From Chrysogorgia sp. JL179-B06 (Eukaryota; Cnidaria; Anthozoa; Scleralcyonacea; Chrysogorgiidae), in assembly GCA_035772405.1 (NCBI GenBank), contig JAYKKM010000142.1, positions 792,001-856,000 of the forward strand: a DNA stretch of 64,000 nt. The letters are read 5' to 3'. Position 1 is the stretch's first letter. Each line of letters begins with the position of its first letter. The notes under the pieces are model-generated. The model was not told the DNA's origin. It made no database searches and saw only the letters and a list, made by a program, of their open reading frames with translations. Both the position numbers and the translations under genes were made by a program. Shown piece by piece: positions 34,020 to 43,532 of this stretch.

Positions 34020-34245
34020 TGCTTACTAAATAGCCAGACGCAGCCGAGACCCCTAAGACTAGCCACAACTCTGTCGTGTTGTCACCTGGTGTCACTTCTA
34101 GACGACGTTCTTGATGTGTCACCTTTGGTTTGTCAAGTGTCTCCAGATGCTCTCCACCTTCCTGGTGTGCCACGTTTTGATGTCACCAGACGATTCGTCA
34201 CCTTTGGTTTGTCAAGTGTCTCCAGGTGCTCTCCACCTTCTTGGT
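34020..34245. repeat. 78-bp direct repeat at a gene 3' end
   Basis: CACCTTTGGTTTGTCAAGTG..CTCTCCACCTTC occurs at about 34118-34168 and again at 34196-34245. On the minus strand it encodes the tail of the 484-aa gene and, in a shifted frame, a segment leading to a hydrophobic end (TELWLVLGVSAASGYLV) that stops at about 34,014. The repeat probably caused a frame change that shortened the protein. Confidence 0.65.
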
Positions 34246-35666
34246 TGTACTTTCTTAACCTCAGTCGTTTTCGCGTAGTTTAACCCAGTGTTTACCCCAA
34301 ACTTCATACTCTGTGTAGCAGTCTTCAATAGGTTGTTGTACCCAGCGATTTTGTTCTTTAGGATTACAACGTTACTTGGCATTAACCACGTAGACGGTGA
34401 CAGCGCAAGGTTTTGGACAACGTTAGTGTCCCTAATCGACTTGTTCATGTTGAGAATCCACGTTGACACGTCGTAGTTTATAACACTATCCTCCACCAAC
34501 TTTCGGAACTCTTGTTGAGTCTCTAGACTGCCTGCAGAATCACCAACGACTGACACACGTGTTTTCGCTTGTGCACCAAGTGTGGAGTAAACAAAGGCTT
34601 CTATAGACTGATTTAGGTATTGTCGCCCAATGTTGGTAAAACCATTCGACACCAGAGGAACGTATCGTTTGTAGTCGTTCTTAACGTCGTTAATCGTGAA
34701 GACTCTCTCCTCACCTGTTGTACCATCAGCAAGGACTTTACCTTGGTAGTAATGTTTTCTAGGAATCTTGTCTGTCTTACCATACAATTCTCCAGCGTCA
34801 AACTCTCTACTTATCGATCTCATACTCTCACCACCCTCCATCCTTCTGAGAAGTCTTCTAACAGTAAAGTACAGATGAAACCTCATTACACTCGTGATAA
34901 CAGGGTGAACTTCTTGCGAGGGTGATAAGTGTTGTAACGACACTCCACAACAGAAACTAGCACAATACGTTGCAAACACTACCCTATAGTAGCTCTCGTT
35001 GTCGTCCCACTCTGACTTTGTCTTTGACGTGGTGATTTGTAATATTGGTAGCTTTGAGGGAAAGTAGTTCTTTTGATTAACGAAGACTCTAAAGTTATTC
35101 ACTGGGTAGTTCAACACGTTTTCCGTTGGATAGCCATCCCAAAGTCCCCAGTGGTTCTTGCGACCTTTTGATAGTGGTTGGATAGTTCCACCAGATAGCC
35201 ATATTTTTGGAAACTTATCGTCATGACCTTTTGGAGACTTGTTGTTGTGTAACCAAATCCACATACTCTTGTCGTTTTTGAAGGTATCACTAGTTATGTT
35301 AGTGCTTATGATGTCGTTGTTTCTAAAATATATGTCAACGCCATTAACCTCACCATCTTGTGAGACAGTTGGATCGAACTCAAACTTGCTCAAAGTGACG
35401 TGAGGGTACTTTTTAACTAGATTCAGCTTAGCCACGCGTATGGCATTAGCTATCTCTTTTTGGTCAACTATCATTGGTTTGTTTATCGTTAGATACTTAG
35501 TGTACTCCGGGTTACTCTTAAACCTACTTGAGTCTACCGAAACGTCACCAATATTAGTTTTCGTCACGAAGAATATATGCATATGCATATTGTCGTCAAC
35601 GTCACGAAAAAACCTATTCTTGTCAGCATAAGGATACTTTCTTTTGAACGCATCCATCATAAACAT
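34212..35666 (-). CDS. Large Polinton protein of unknown function, 484 aa
   Basis: Largest leftward gene of the element. Starts MFMMDAFKRKYPYADKNRFF; no signal peptide or membrane segment in the open frame. It is rich in Lys, Asn and aromatic residues, with a Cys cluster (YCASFCCGVSLQ, about residue 240) and an Arg-rich segment (RLLRRMEGG). I recognise no catalytic motif. Its place next to structural genes and its size suggest a virion or DNA-handling protein. The C-terminus lies in a 78-bp repeat and may be truncated by a frameshift, since a hydrophobic tail is encoded just downstream in another frame. It starts back to back with the rightward gene at 35701. Confidence 0.75.
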   Translation of the reverse strand: MFMMDAFKRKYPYADKNRFFRDVDDNMHMHIFFVTKTNIGDVSVDSSRFKSNPEYTKYLTINKPMIVDQKEIANAIRVAKLNLVKKYPHVTLSKFEFDPTVSQDGEVNGVDIYFRNNDIISTNITSDTFKNDKSMWIWLHNNKSPKGHDDKFPKIWLSGGTIQPLSKGRKNHWGLWDGYPTENVLNYPVNNFRVFVNQKNYFPSKLPILQITTSKTKSEWDDNESYYRVVFATYCASFCCGVSLQHLSPSQEVHPVITSVMRFHLYFTVRRLLRRMEGGESMRSISREFDAGELYGKTDKIPRKHYYQGKVLADGTTGEERVFTINDVKNDYKRYVPLVSNGFTNIGRQYLNQSIEAFVYSTLGAQAKTRVSVVGDSAGSLETQQEFRKLVEDSVINYDVSTWILNMNKSIRDTNVVQNLALSPSTWLMPSNVVILKNKIAGYNNLLKTATQSMKFGVNTGLNYAKTTEVKKVQPRRWRAPGDT

Positions 35667-35700
35667 ACCGTACGTTATATGAGAGTGGTAGTATTGATTA
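35667..35700. promoter_or_regulatory. Divergent Polinton intergenic region
   Basis: Only 34 bp separate the leftward 484-aa gene from the rightward remnant at 35701. CATATAACGTACGG lies before the leftward start, similar to boxes before other genes here. Confidence 0.4.
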
Positions 35701-36345
35701 GTGGTTCAACGAAAACTGTTAGACCTACCAGAGTCAACTCTAACAACTAACTCAGACCCTCACATATTGGTGGAGAAGGCAACCATCTTTTGGGACTACG
35801 TTAACGTAACCACAGTCAACAGTAAGATAACTTACAACAGTAACAACCACGTTTTTAGTCCTGGATACCACACCTTTAAAACGATTGCCGACGACTTGAA
35901 AGAGTTAGGAGACGTCAAGCTAGTGGCTAACAGATATGACTCGACGTGTACGATAACAAATGATCAACAAATAGAACTGTTTAAATTTGGACAACTTCTA
36001 GGGTTTGACGAAAACACTACAATAACCACCACAAAAACCAGTCCTAACGTTGTGAAACGTTAACAGAGGACTGAAATACATACAAGTAACATCTAATATT
36101 GTGGACAGGTCTAAGAAACATAGTTAATGGTAGCAAAAAGTGGTTGTATCGCAGTACTGCCAATAACTAGCACACAGACATTAAAGGGCTCTGTACAACA
36201 TTTTGGTTGTTGAGTCAAAATCCCAATAAACAAAGGAGTCATCAACCAACTAGAGTTCAAGATAACAGATCAGGACGATAACAGTGTTAACGTTGGTGAG
36301 GTGTTGTTAGATTTACACATCAACGTTAGTGTATATGGAGCAAGA
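35701..36345 (+). pseudogene. Broken Polinton structural-type gene
   Basis: A 120-codon frame (from 35701, with no ATG and a stop just upstream) ends at TAA 36061-36063. Related coding signal continues in changing frames to about 36,345 (YIQVTSNIVDRSKK, then AVLPITSTQTLKGSVQHFG, then VINQLEFKITDQDD). The gene has thus lost its start and suffered at least three frameshifts and an in-frame stop. Polintons commonly carry such a gene before the integrase; its role is not established. The last part runs into the integrase start at 36335. Confidence 0.7.
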
Positions 36346-37417
36346 ACTAAGAGATATTTACTACAACCCATCAACTGGTTACCAATCTGCCGACGAGGCT
36401 GTACCAAAAGGCACAGGAAGGCGGTCTAAACGTTAGTAGGGTAAAGATAAAGGACTGGTTAAAATCTCAAGACACGTACACCAGGTACAAACCAGTTGTT
36501 AAGAAACACAAGTTTAGACAAACATTTGTTGACTATCTGGGTGAGCAGATACAGATGGACTTGGTTGATATGGGTAAGTACAAGCATAAGAACAACGGGT
36601 ACTACTGGATACTAACAGCCACTGAGATCCTTAGTAGGTATGCTTTCGCAATACCGTCTATAGGAAAGACACGAAAAACATGACTAAGGCTTGTCACAAA
36701 GTTACTAGAGATGGCTAAGGTTAGATTTGGCGAGTACCCAAAGCTGGCTCAGTTTGACGACGGTAAGGAATTCTATAACGTTGGTGTGAAGGATCTATTG
36801 GGATAAACACGATGTTAAGTACTTCAGCACGAACTCTGATAAAAAGGCAGCAGTCGTGGAACGGTTTAACAGAAACACTCAAGACGTCTATGTGGAAATA
36901 CTTCTACAGTAAAGGAACGTACAAGTGGATTGACGTTTTAGATCAGCTCGTTGAGAATTACAACAATACCAAACACAGTACTGTTCTAATGAAACCTAAA
37001 GACGTTAGTAAGAAAAACGAAAACGAAGTATGGACGACGTTGTTTGGGTACCATTTCGGTGACTACCCACTACCAAAGTTTAAAGTAGGTGATACTGTCA
37101 GGATATCAAAGTACAAGAGCATATTCGCAAAAGGGTATGAGGCTAACTTCACTGAGGAGCTATTCAAAGTGACAAAAGTCATACGCGGTGACCCTACCGT
37201 GTACGAGATAGAGGACCATGAAGGGGAACCTATCGTTGGTAAGTTCTACGAGGAAGAGTTGTCGACTGTCGATAAAAAAGACGATGTATATAAAGTTGAG
37301 AAGATACTAAAGAGAAAGAAGGTGGGAGGTAAGAAAATGGTTTTAGTCAAGTGGCTTGGCTACGACAGTAAGCACAACTCATGGATACCAGAAAGCGACA
37401 TTCAAAATATTGAGTAG
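36335..37417 (+). pseudogene. Polinton integrase with chromodomain, frameshifted
   Basis: Retroviral-type integrase that would insert the element. The ATG at 36335 opens a frame that stops at 36434-36436. Matching sequence continues in other frames with further stops near 36,681, 36,716 and 36,804, and a shift near 36,880. The remaining frame is open to 37417. The catalytic residues are still visible in separate pieces: Asp in QMDLVDM, Asp in AQFDDGKEF, Glu in AAVVERFN. The C-terminus holds a chromodomain (YKVEKILKRKKVGG, VLVKWLGYDSKHNSW), which tethers integration to chromatin in many elements. With at least four frame disruptions it cannot make a full protein. Confidence 0.93.
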
Positions 37418-37423
37418 TGTATA

Positions 37424-38062
37424 ATGGCTGAAGGAGGGTTCGATGAAATCGAAATGAAACAGATTGATGAGTTTAAATCGTATAGTGACGAAGAACTAGA
37501 CGATGAACTTTCCGATACTATTGAGTATCATGTTGATATTCGCGATAAGTACGTTAACGAGAGTATGCCGAGTGAAGTCCGTGTCGAATACGATAAAATT
37601 AGTGACAGAATAACTGAGGTAAAAAGAGAGATAACTAGGAGACAACAATATAAGGAGAGTGAGACATCGTTCACAGACAATGACGATGGAAAAACGGTGA
37701 CAATCATCAATAAGAGTAGTGGTGACGTCATGAAGGTTCCTTCAGTTGAAAACCTACCAATCACCGATATACCTAAACATCCTGAAAACGACTTGCGTAC
37801 GGCTTTGGGTAAATTTATGAGGGATACGTATAGTGTGGATCTTAATATGCACGACGATAATGTACTCGAGCTAGTTAAAAACTCAAGCATAACGAAAGGG
37901 ACCAATAATGTTGAGTACAAACCTGTTTTAAAAAATAGTGAGAGAGGTATACCACACATCGTCTTAAAGCGAAATAATGATGGTAGTTTAACTATTAACA
38001 GAACAAAGAAAAACGGTAACGCACTGACACAGTTCCTAAGTCTTATCGGTAGAATCGTTTGA
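37424..38062 (+). CDS. Acidic Polinton protein, 212 aa
   Basis: The N-terminus is strongly acidic (SYSDEELDDELSDTIEYH) and helical to about residue 75. The rest is mixed, with a basic end (LKRNNDGSLTINRTKKNG). No motif recognised. It starts 7 bp after the integrase stop with GTATAATGG at the start codon, in the late-gene cluster that leads to capsid and ATPase genes. Function unknown. Confidence 0.75.
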   Translation: MAEGGFDEIEMKQIDEFKSYSDEELDDELSDTIEYHVDIRDKYVNESMPSEVRVEYDKISDRITEVKREITRRQQYKESETSFTDNDDGKTVTIINKSSGDVMKVPSVENLPITDIPKHPENDLRTALGKFMRDTYSVDLNMHDDNVLELVKNSSITKGTNNVEYKPVLKNSERGIPHIVLKRNNDGSLTINRTKKNGNALTQFLSLIGRIV

Positions 38063-38090
38063 AAGGAACAAGACAAGTAGAGGACAGCCG

Positions 38091-38732
38091 ATGATTGACA
38101 CAACCCCTAACGACTCACTAATAAGAGGTCTAACAGATAGCGAGAACCGTGAGCTACAAGGTGTGGTAACCTCGTCAAATACTATAGACCCACAATCAAG
38201 AGTTGGTGATGACGGCGCTTTACAAGTTCAGGCAGATCACTATCAAGAAACAGTAAACAAAACACTAGAGCAATTAGATACGACTGAAGATGTGGATAAA
38301 ATAAGTGAGCTAGAAGTAAGAATCAACGGTTTAAGAGAAGCGAGAGACAGAACAATTAATCAAAGAGAGGTGGAGGAGGTTAGGGAGCGACAAGAAGAGG
38401 ACCTCACTCGGTTACAAAAAATAAAGGAGTGGTTTAGAGAAAATTGGTTAGGCGCTTCAGCTTTAGGAATAACCATAGCCTCTTTCATCACCACGATTAT
38501 AATATCCGCTAGAAGCGTAGTCTTCAAAGGTGGTCAAGCACTTGGAAAACTAGGAAAAGCTATAACTAACCTAGCCACAAAGGCTGGCCCTCTACTGGCT
38601 GGACTGCTAAACGTGGTGGCAACTGCGCTAAAGTGGGGAGCTGCAGGTATATCTTGGTTAGCGTCTAATTTGTGGATCCTAGCGATAGCACTAGCTTGGT
38701 TCGTCTACGATCAGTACAAACAGAGGAAATAA
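38091..38732 (+). CDS. Polinton multi-pass membrane protein, 213 aa
   Basis: A coiled-coil N-terminal half (about residues 45-115, very rich in Glu and Arg) is followed by WFRENWLGASALGITIASFI, a membrane segment, a glycine/alanine-rich amphipathic region and a final hydrophobic stretch (ASNLWILAIALAWFVYD). Proteins of this plan sit just before the capsid gene in other Polintons, as far as I recall. They may line the inner face of the particle or act at membranes. Open from start to stop. Confidence 0.75.
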   Translation: MIDTTPNDSLIRGLTDSENRELQGVVTSSNTIDPQSRVGDDGALQVQADHYQETVNKTLEQLDTTEDVDKISELEVRINGLREARDRTINQREVEEVRERQEEDLTRLQKIKEWFRENWLGASALGITIASFITTIIISARSVVFKGGQALGKLGKAITNLATKAGPLLAGLLNVVATALKWGAAGISWLASNLWILAIALAWFVYDQYKQRK

Positions 38733-38754
38733 AACATGTGTTATAATATATAGT

Positions 38755-39994
38755 ATGAATACTAGTGAAAAAGAGTTGCTTCCTGGATATAGACGTCGTG
38801 AAATATCTGCTATCAAAGGCACAAGGACCCGTCACGTTGTGACACTGAACCCTAACAAAGCCAATCCAGAGGAGGAGTTATACATTGATATCCCAAAGAC
38901 AAAGGGTAACACTTGCTTGGTACCCTCCAGTTTCCACCTCCTATTCGACTTCAAAAGTGCGAACGCGAAATCATGGTTTCTTAATAACCTCTCAAGACTA
39001 CTCTCTGAAAAACTGGTTATAAAACTAGCAGGTGAGACTGTGTACGACAACTGTGGTGAGAGTGTTATCGGTACGTACAGAGATTTATGGAGACCTAAAA
39101 CAGAGCGAACGGCTATGATCGAATACGGCCTAGCAAACGAGAACCTTCGAAAGTTAATCTCGAAGGACGACAGTGGCGCGGCCAGTGGAAACGTACAAAA
39201 AGTTAGCGATGGTCTGATGTTCTCTATTCATGGCACCAAACAAAAGATTCAACTTGACAAGATTCTAGAAGATCACGGTTTTATACGCACCGTATAATAT
39301 GAACAATAATCTCAGGTACATAATCACACTCCCCAAAGCAACTGATATTATGGTGGCTCAATCTGGATCAGCTGTTACTGGTTATACGCTGGATAACCTC
39401 GAATTGGAGTACGAAACTATCGAGAGTCAAGAGATCGCTGATGAAGTATCATCTCTATACGCATCCGGTAGATCTTTATCATACGAGCACGTCACGCTAA
39501 TGAAGACTGTGGAGTGGGATAAAGGAATCACACTTGTGAACGAAAATATTAACCTACCAAGAAAGTCAATGAAAGCTATCGTTCTACTCTTCACAAATAA
39601 GACAAGAACTGACAGCGAGGAGTTCATATACCCAAACATAGAGTCAGTCAAACTCACTATTGAAGGCGTGCCAAACATGGTATACAGTCAAGGAATACCA
39701 AAATCAAGACTATGGGTAGAAGCGAAACGACTATTTGGACGAAAACTAGACTGTGACCAGCATATGACTGTCCAAAAGTTTTACAAAGACGGTTTCGCTT
39801 TGGTTGTTGACCTTAGGTCTATCGAAGATAACGCGAAAGTCGCCACCGGAAAAAAGATCGTGAATACTCAGTCAGGAATACTGATGGAAATCATTAAAAA
39901 AGTCACAACAGCGAACGTCATGTGTAGAATATTCATACTCTCCGACGGACTCGTAAACCTTATCAACAACGATCTACAATCAATCCAATACTAA
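38755..39994 (+). pseudogene. Polinton capsid-type gene, split by one frameshift
   Basis: Two frames, 38755-39297 (180 codons) and 39299-39994 (231 codons), are the two halves of one gene. The first half ends LDKILEDHGF and then a short nonsense tail. The second frame is already open upstream of its apparent ATG, across the T4 run at 39280-39283, so a one-base change there accounts for the split. Landmarks are LPGYRRREISAIKGTRTRH at the start and MCRIFILSDGLVN near the end. Position next to the ATPase and beta-rich character fit the double-jelly-roll major capsid protein; a fold prediction would decide. A sequencing error in the T run is possible. Confidence 0.65.
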
Positions 39995-40011
39995 AACATA
40001 TAGTATTCTAT

Positions 40012-40650
40012 ATGAAAACACCTTTTAACATGCTAATTGTTGGTATGACAGCCTGTGGTAAAACACAATACCTATTGGATATGATAGAGAAAGAATACAT
40101 GAATCACTTCGAGTATATCATTCTTATATGTCCAACATTTGAATGGAACAAAACGTACACAGAGTGGAAATACTTGAGAGACCCAGACTTTATCACTATT
40201 CAGTGTGAGCAAGATAAGGTCAACGTAGTCCTTAAACACGTGACTGATACTTATAAAGGTAACAATTCACTAATAATATTAGATGATTGTGCTGGTGGGC
40301 AGGACGTTAAAAACAGAACAAGCGAACTAGTGAAACTAGCCTTTAGCGCTAGACACTACAACCTATCCACAATAGTCATAACACAACAACTAACCTCAAT
40401 TAGTAAACCATATCGTGAGAACATCTCGAAGTTAGTAACATTCTACAACCCTAACAGAAACGATATGAAAATTATCGTAGACGATTATCTCAACGGAGTC
40501 GATAAAAAGGAAATTCAGAAAATAATAAAACAGTTGAAAGACAACGAGTACGCAAGATTGGAGATACTTCTAAGACATCCATACTCATACGAAATAGTTA
40601 TTCCGCAAAAACAAAACACGTCGTATAATATAGGACATGCCAAGACGTAA
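40012..40650 (+). CDS. A32-type packaging ATPase (Polinton)
   Basis: Pumps DNA into the particle in related viruses. Intact 212-residue frame with Walker A LIVGMTACGKTQYLL (about residues 8-22), Walker B SLIILDDCAGG (about 86-96) and the STIVITQQ sensor motif (about 122-129), the hallmark set of the FtsK/HerA-A32 family. It starts after CATATAGTATTCTATATG. Its last 14 bp overlap the next gene. Its integrity, beside a broken capsid gene, suggests recent decay. Confidence 0.95.
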   Translation: MKTPFNMLIVGMTACGKTQYLLDMIEKEYMNHFEYIILICPTFEWNKTYTEWKYLRDPDFITIQCEQDKVNVVLKHVTDTYKGNNSLIILDDCAGGQDVKNRTSELVKLAFSARHYNLSTIVITQQLTSISKPYRENISKLVTFYNPNRNDMKIIVDDYLNGVDKKEIQKIIKQLKDNEYARLEILLRHPYSYEIVIPQKQNTSYNIGHAKT

Positions 40651-41185
40651 GACAAAAAATCCTGAGACAATTGACGAACTCATCGAAGACATACAAGAAG
40701 CAGAACAGGAAGTGATCGACGAACCACAAATCGATACACCACAAGTTGACGACACTCCACAAACTGACGTAGACAAGAAACGAGACGAACTAAGAAGACT
40801 CTCAGAGGACGGTGAGATAGACAAATCCATCACTTATCTCAAAAAGGCCTCGGATAAAGTTATCAACAAGATCTACGAAGAATGGGAGGCAAAAAGAATG
40901 GAGAAAGCGAACGTGTTTCTCTGTGACCTTTTAATAAGCAAGTTCGCCCACGCGTTAGGAGGGTTCAACGCTATCGAATCACCTGAAAAGCTAGAAAAAG
41001 AGTTGATTACTGACCAGCTACTTAAAAGAGATGTAGAGAAGTTTATATCATACGTATCCCCCTACCTCCCTTGTTTAGGGTTGTTATCAGGTGGACTGAC
41101 AACTAGTAAACACGTATTTAGCCACATGGCTAGAGGGGAAATCCTAGAGGGGGAACCCCCGAATGAAGGAGACAGTTCTACCTAA
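40637..41185 (+). CDS. Polinton protein downstream of the ATPase, 182 aa
   Basis: Residues 1-60 are acidic and repetitive (PQIDTPQVDDTPQTD), followed by a helical region (about 65-150) with VSPYLPCLGLLSGG, then a Glu/Pro-rich tail. The tail is encoded by a short palindrome (GAGGGGGAACCCCC, 41147-41160). No known motif. Position suggests an assembly role; this is inference. Confidence 0.7.
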   Translation: MPRRKTKNPETIDELIEDIQEAEQEVIDEPQIDTPQVDDTPQTDVDKKRDELRRLSEDGEIDKSITYLKKASDKVINKIYEEWEAKRMEKANVFLCDLLISKFAHALGGFNAIESPEKLEKELITDQLLKRDVEKFISYVSPYLPCLGLLSGGLTTSKHVFSHMARGEILEGEPPNEGDSST

Positions 41186-41234
41186 TTATAACAATTTACA
41201 AAACGACCTAAAGACATGAGTATATACTAACTTA

Positions 41235-41453
41235 ATGAGAAGTGTAGAACGTCAGGAGTCAGTGGAGGAAAAGACAGCGAGACTCAACAAAGAGTTGTTA
41301 TTTATCTACCAGATTAGAGAACTCAAACGACAACTCTTCACTAAGAGTAATGTAGAACGTGAGGAACTAGACGAGAGGTTTAAACATACTGTACTCGGGA
41401 AAAGGATGATCAGTCACAACAAAGAGTTGCAGCTTCTATGTACTAATACTTGA
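41235..41453 (+). CDS. Small charged helical protein, 72 aa
   Basis: Last gene before the right end. Highly charged and helical (EEKTARLNKELLFIYQIREL), no Cys, no membrane segment. GAGTATATACTAAC precedes the ATG. Too small to classify. Confidence 0.5.
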   Translation: MRSVERQESVEEKTARLNKELLFIYQIRELKRQLFTKSNVEREELDERFKHTVLGKRMISHNKELQLLCTNT

Positions 41454-41548
41454 AAAACTATTTCGGGAAACGCGTGTGATGGTTTTCGAGTATAATTTAT
41501 TTTTGTTTCATTTAACGAATTTTATTTAACGAAATTTATTTCGTATCG

Positions 41549-41655
41549 TTTTAGTAGTCTCGAAAGTGTGTGCTAACAGCGCAAATTTTTCAATTTTAGT
41601 TGCGAAGCACGAAAAATTAGAAAAATGCGCTGGTAGCCCCACTTTCTATACTACT
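41549..41655. repeat. Right Polinton terminus, self-complementary
   Basis: AGTAGTCTCGAAAGTG at 41549 is mirrored by CACTTTCTATACTACT at the outside, with GCGCAAATTTTTC / AAAAATGCGC nearer the loop. The right end folds into a hairpin like the left one, but shorter. Outside match to the left terminus covers about 36-45 bp. Confidence 0.8.
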
Positions 41656-41661
41656 TGTTAC
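41656..41661. repeat. Polinton target-site duplication, right
   Basis: TGTTAC, identical to 25057-25062. Confidence 0.75.
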
Positions 41662-42055
41662 TCTACGTTGTAAGATGTTACGCTACGTTGTAAGACGTTA
41701 CGCTACGTTGTAAAATGTTACACTACGTTGTAAAATGTTACTCTATGTTGTAAGACGTTATGCTACGTTGTAAAATGTTACTCTACGTTGTAAGATGTTA
41801 CGCTTCGTTGTAAGATGTTACGCTACGTTGTAAGACGTTAAGCTACGTTGTAAGACGTTATGCTACGTTGTAAGACGCTACGCTACGTTGTAAGATGTTA
41901 CGCTTCGTTGTAAGATGTTACGCTACGTTGTAAGATGTTACGCTACGTTGTAAGATGTTATGCTACGTTGTAAGACATTAGGCTACTGTCGTTACGCTAC
42001 TCTACGTTGTAAGACGTTATGCTACGTTGTAACGCTGTAAGATGTTATGCTACGT
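41662..42055. repeat. 20-bp satellite, middle block
   Basis: About 20 copies of GTTACGCTACGTTGTAAGAT (variants TTATGC, TTACGCTTC). Cut at the right by the BEL/Pao element. Confidence 0.95.
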
Positions 42056-42264
42056 TGTGGGAAATTGGAAACTGTAGATAAGAGTTCAAGGTCAAGTTGG
42101 ACTGTAGACGGGGGGTGACGTATTGTGAATAAGGATTGTGATCGGGACCGTGGGAAAATAGGGACGTATTTATTCAAGAGCAGTGAATAAAGTTTATATT
42201 TAGTCTAACATTGTGAATTTGTGATTTGTCGTGAATAACAATAATCGCGGGGGCATTCGCGACA
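42056..42264 (+). repeat. BEL/Pao 5' LTR
   Basis: 209 bp, starting TGTGGGAAATTGG and ending CGCGACA. It differs from the 3' LTR by about three substitutions and two single-base indels. ACGT lies directly outside both LTRs. CGTGGCACCTCC, a possible primer-binding region, follows. Confidence 0.9.
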
Positions 42265-42348
42265 CGTGGCACCTCCGACGGGATCTTTCGAGCGACTTTG
42301 GGAAAGTTCGAAAGATAAACAAACAACAGTCTTCGACTTAGGAGAGAC

Positions 42349-43532
42349 ATGGACGTTGCCGTGGCAGCGCTCGAGACGAAGCTTATTCAGCTAAAAGTCG
42401 TCAAGACACGGACGGACGATGTAATAAAATCGGGAAATCGTGAGAGAATCGAGAGGCAACACAAAGCGCTAAAAGATCTAGTAAGGGAAACCGACCATTG
42501 CAGAGCAATCGTAGAAGAATTAAAGATAGCGGCGAAACAAAGCCTCGAACAAATAGAAGAATGGAATACAGAGCTTGAAAATATTATCGGTGAAGCAGAA
42601 CCATAATTGAAGCGCTTGGAAACATGGTTAGACGAAGTGAAAAGTAACGACATCAAGAAAGTACGGGACGAAGAACTCGAACATGAACGCAAACTTTTCG
42701 AGACTCGATTGAAATTTCAAGCAGAATTGCAAGCTACAAAGTTACAACAACATCACAAAGAGAGCTCTAAAAGTGATGAAATGCATTCTGGATTGGAAGC
42801 CAAATTTCCAAAACTAACCATTACTGAATTCGATGGTTCGTTCCAGGATTGGCCACGCTTTTGGGGACAGTACTGTGAAACAATAGACAAAACCGCAATG
42901 GCCAGTGTTACCAAGTTTGCTTATTTGAGAGAATTGTTGTGTGTTAAGGTGAGGAAGTCAATCGAGGCTTTACCATTTTCACCGGAGGGATATAATCGAG
43001 CGAAGAGTATCTTGACTGAAAAATACGGCAAGGAATCCGAGATCATTAAAGCGTACGCAAAAGAAATTTTGGAGCTGCCTGTCATTTCCGGAGCAAACAT
43101 CAAGAAGATACACGAATTCAGCGATCGTTTGACATACTGCGTACAATCGTTGGAAACCATGGGCAAGTTGAAGCAAGTGGACGGCTATGTGTCATTGATT
43201 TTAGACAAACTGCCTGGAATAAGAGGTGATCTGGTGCGTACCGATGAAACGTGGGAAAGCTGGGATTTCGTGAAACTATGTGAAGCTTTGCGTTTGTCGT
43301 CTCATAAATCCGGGGAGTGTTCGAAGACGAGAGAAAGCAAATGTTGGCAAAGAAAAGCTTATGTTTCAATTGTACTCGCGCTGGACACCGAGCCGCCCAG
43401 TGCCATAGCAAAGTGAATTGTCAGAGATGTGAACGTCGACATCATTCTTCCATTTGCACCGAACAAGAGAAGAAGAAGATCTTAACGGCCAACGAAAGTG
43501 GGGAAGGGACTTTTCCCGTGGTGATAGTATAA
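42349..43532 (+). pseudogene. BEL/Pao gag (DUF1759) with zinc knuckles
   Basis: Coat/nucleic-acid-binding part of the polyprotein. It begins MDVAVAALETKLIQ with a coiled coil, hits an in-frame TAA at 42604-42606, and continues in the same frame with the DUF1759 signature (FPKLTITEFDGSFQDWPRFW, LPFSPEGYNRAKSILTEKYG). Near 43,300 the signal shifts frame into CFNCTRAGHRAAQC and CQRCERRHHSSIC (43317-43532), the zinc knuckles. One stop and one frameshift thus interrupt it. Confidence 0.9.

Larger units (their letters stand above)
25063..41655. mobile_element. Polinton/Maverick transposon, about 16.6 kb
   Basis: A self-synthesising DNA transposon, related to adintoviruses, in intron 1 of PLPP. Its ends are AGTAGTATAGAAAGTGGGGC and its complement, with 6-bp duplications of TGTTAC outside. 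The length is within the 15-20 kb Polinton range. Hallmark genes are protein-primed polymerase B, a retroviral-type integrase with chromodomain, an A32-type packaging ATPase and a capsid-type protein. The gene order is one left rightward gene, about ten leftward genes, then seven rightward genes. The integrase, the gene before it and the capsid gene are frameshifted. An adenovirus-type cysteine protease was not found. This copy therefore looks defective but not old. Confidence 0.96.

Noticed and set aside
36812..36900. Separate gene starting at ATG 36812
   Set aside because: The first codons are an out-of-frame reading of the integrase; its true frame joins further downstream.
37528..38103. 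191-codon frame on the minus strand
   Set aside because: Antisense of the acidic Polinton gene at 37424-38062, which has the start-site box and a compact arrangement with its neighbours.
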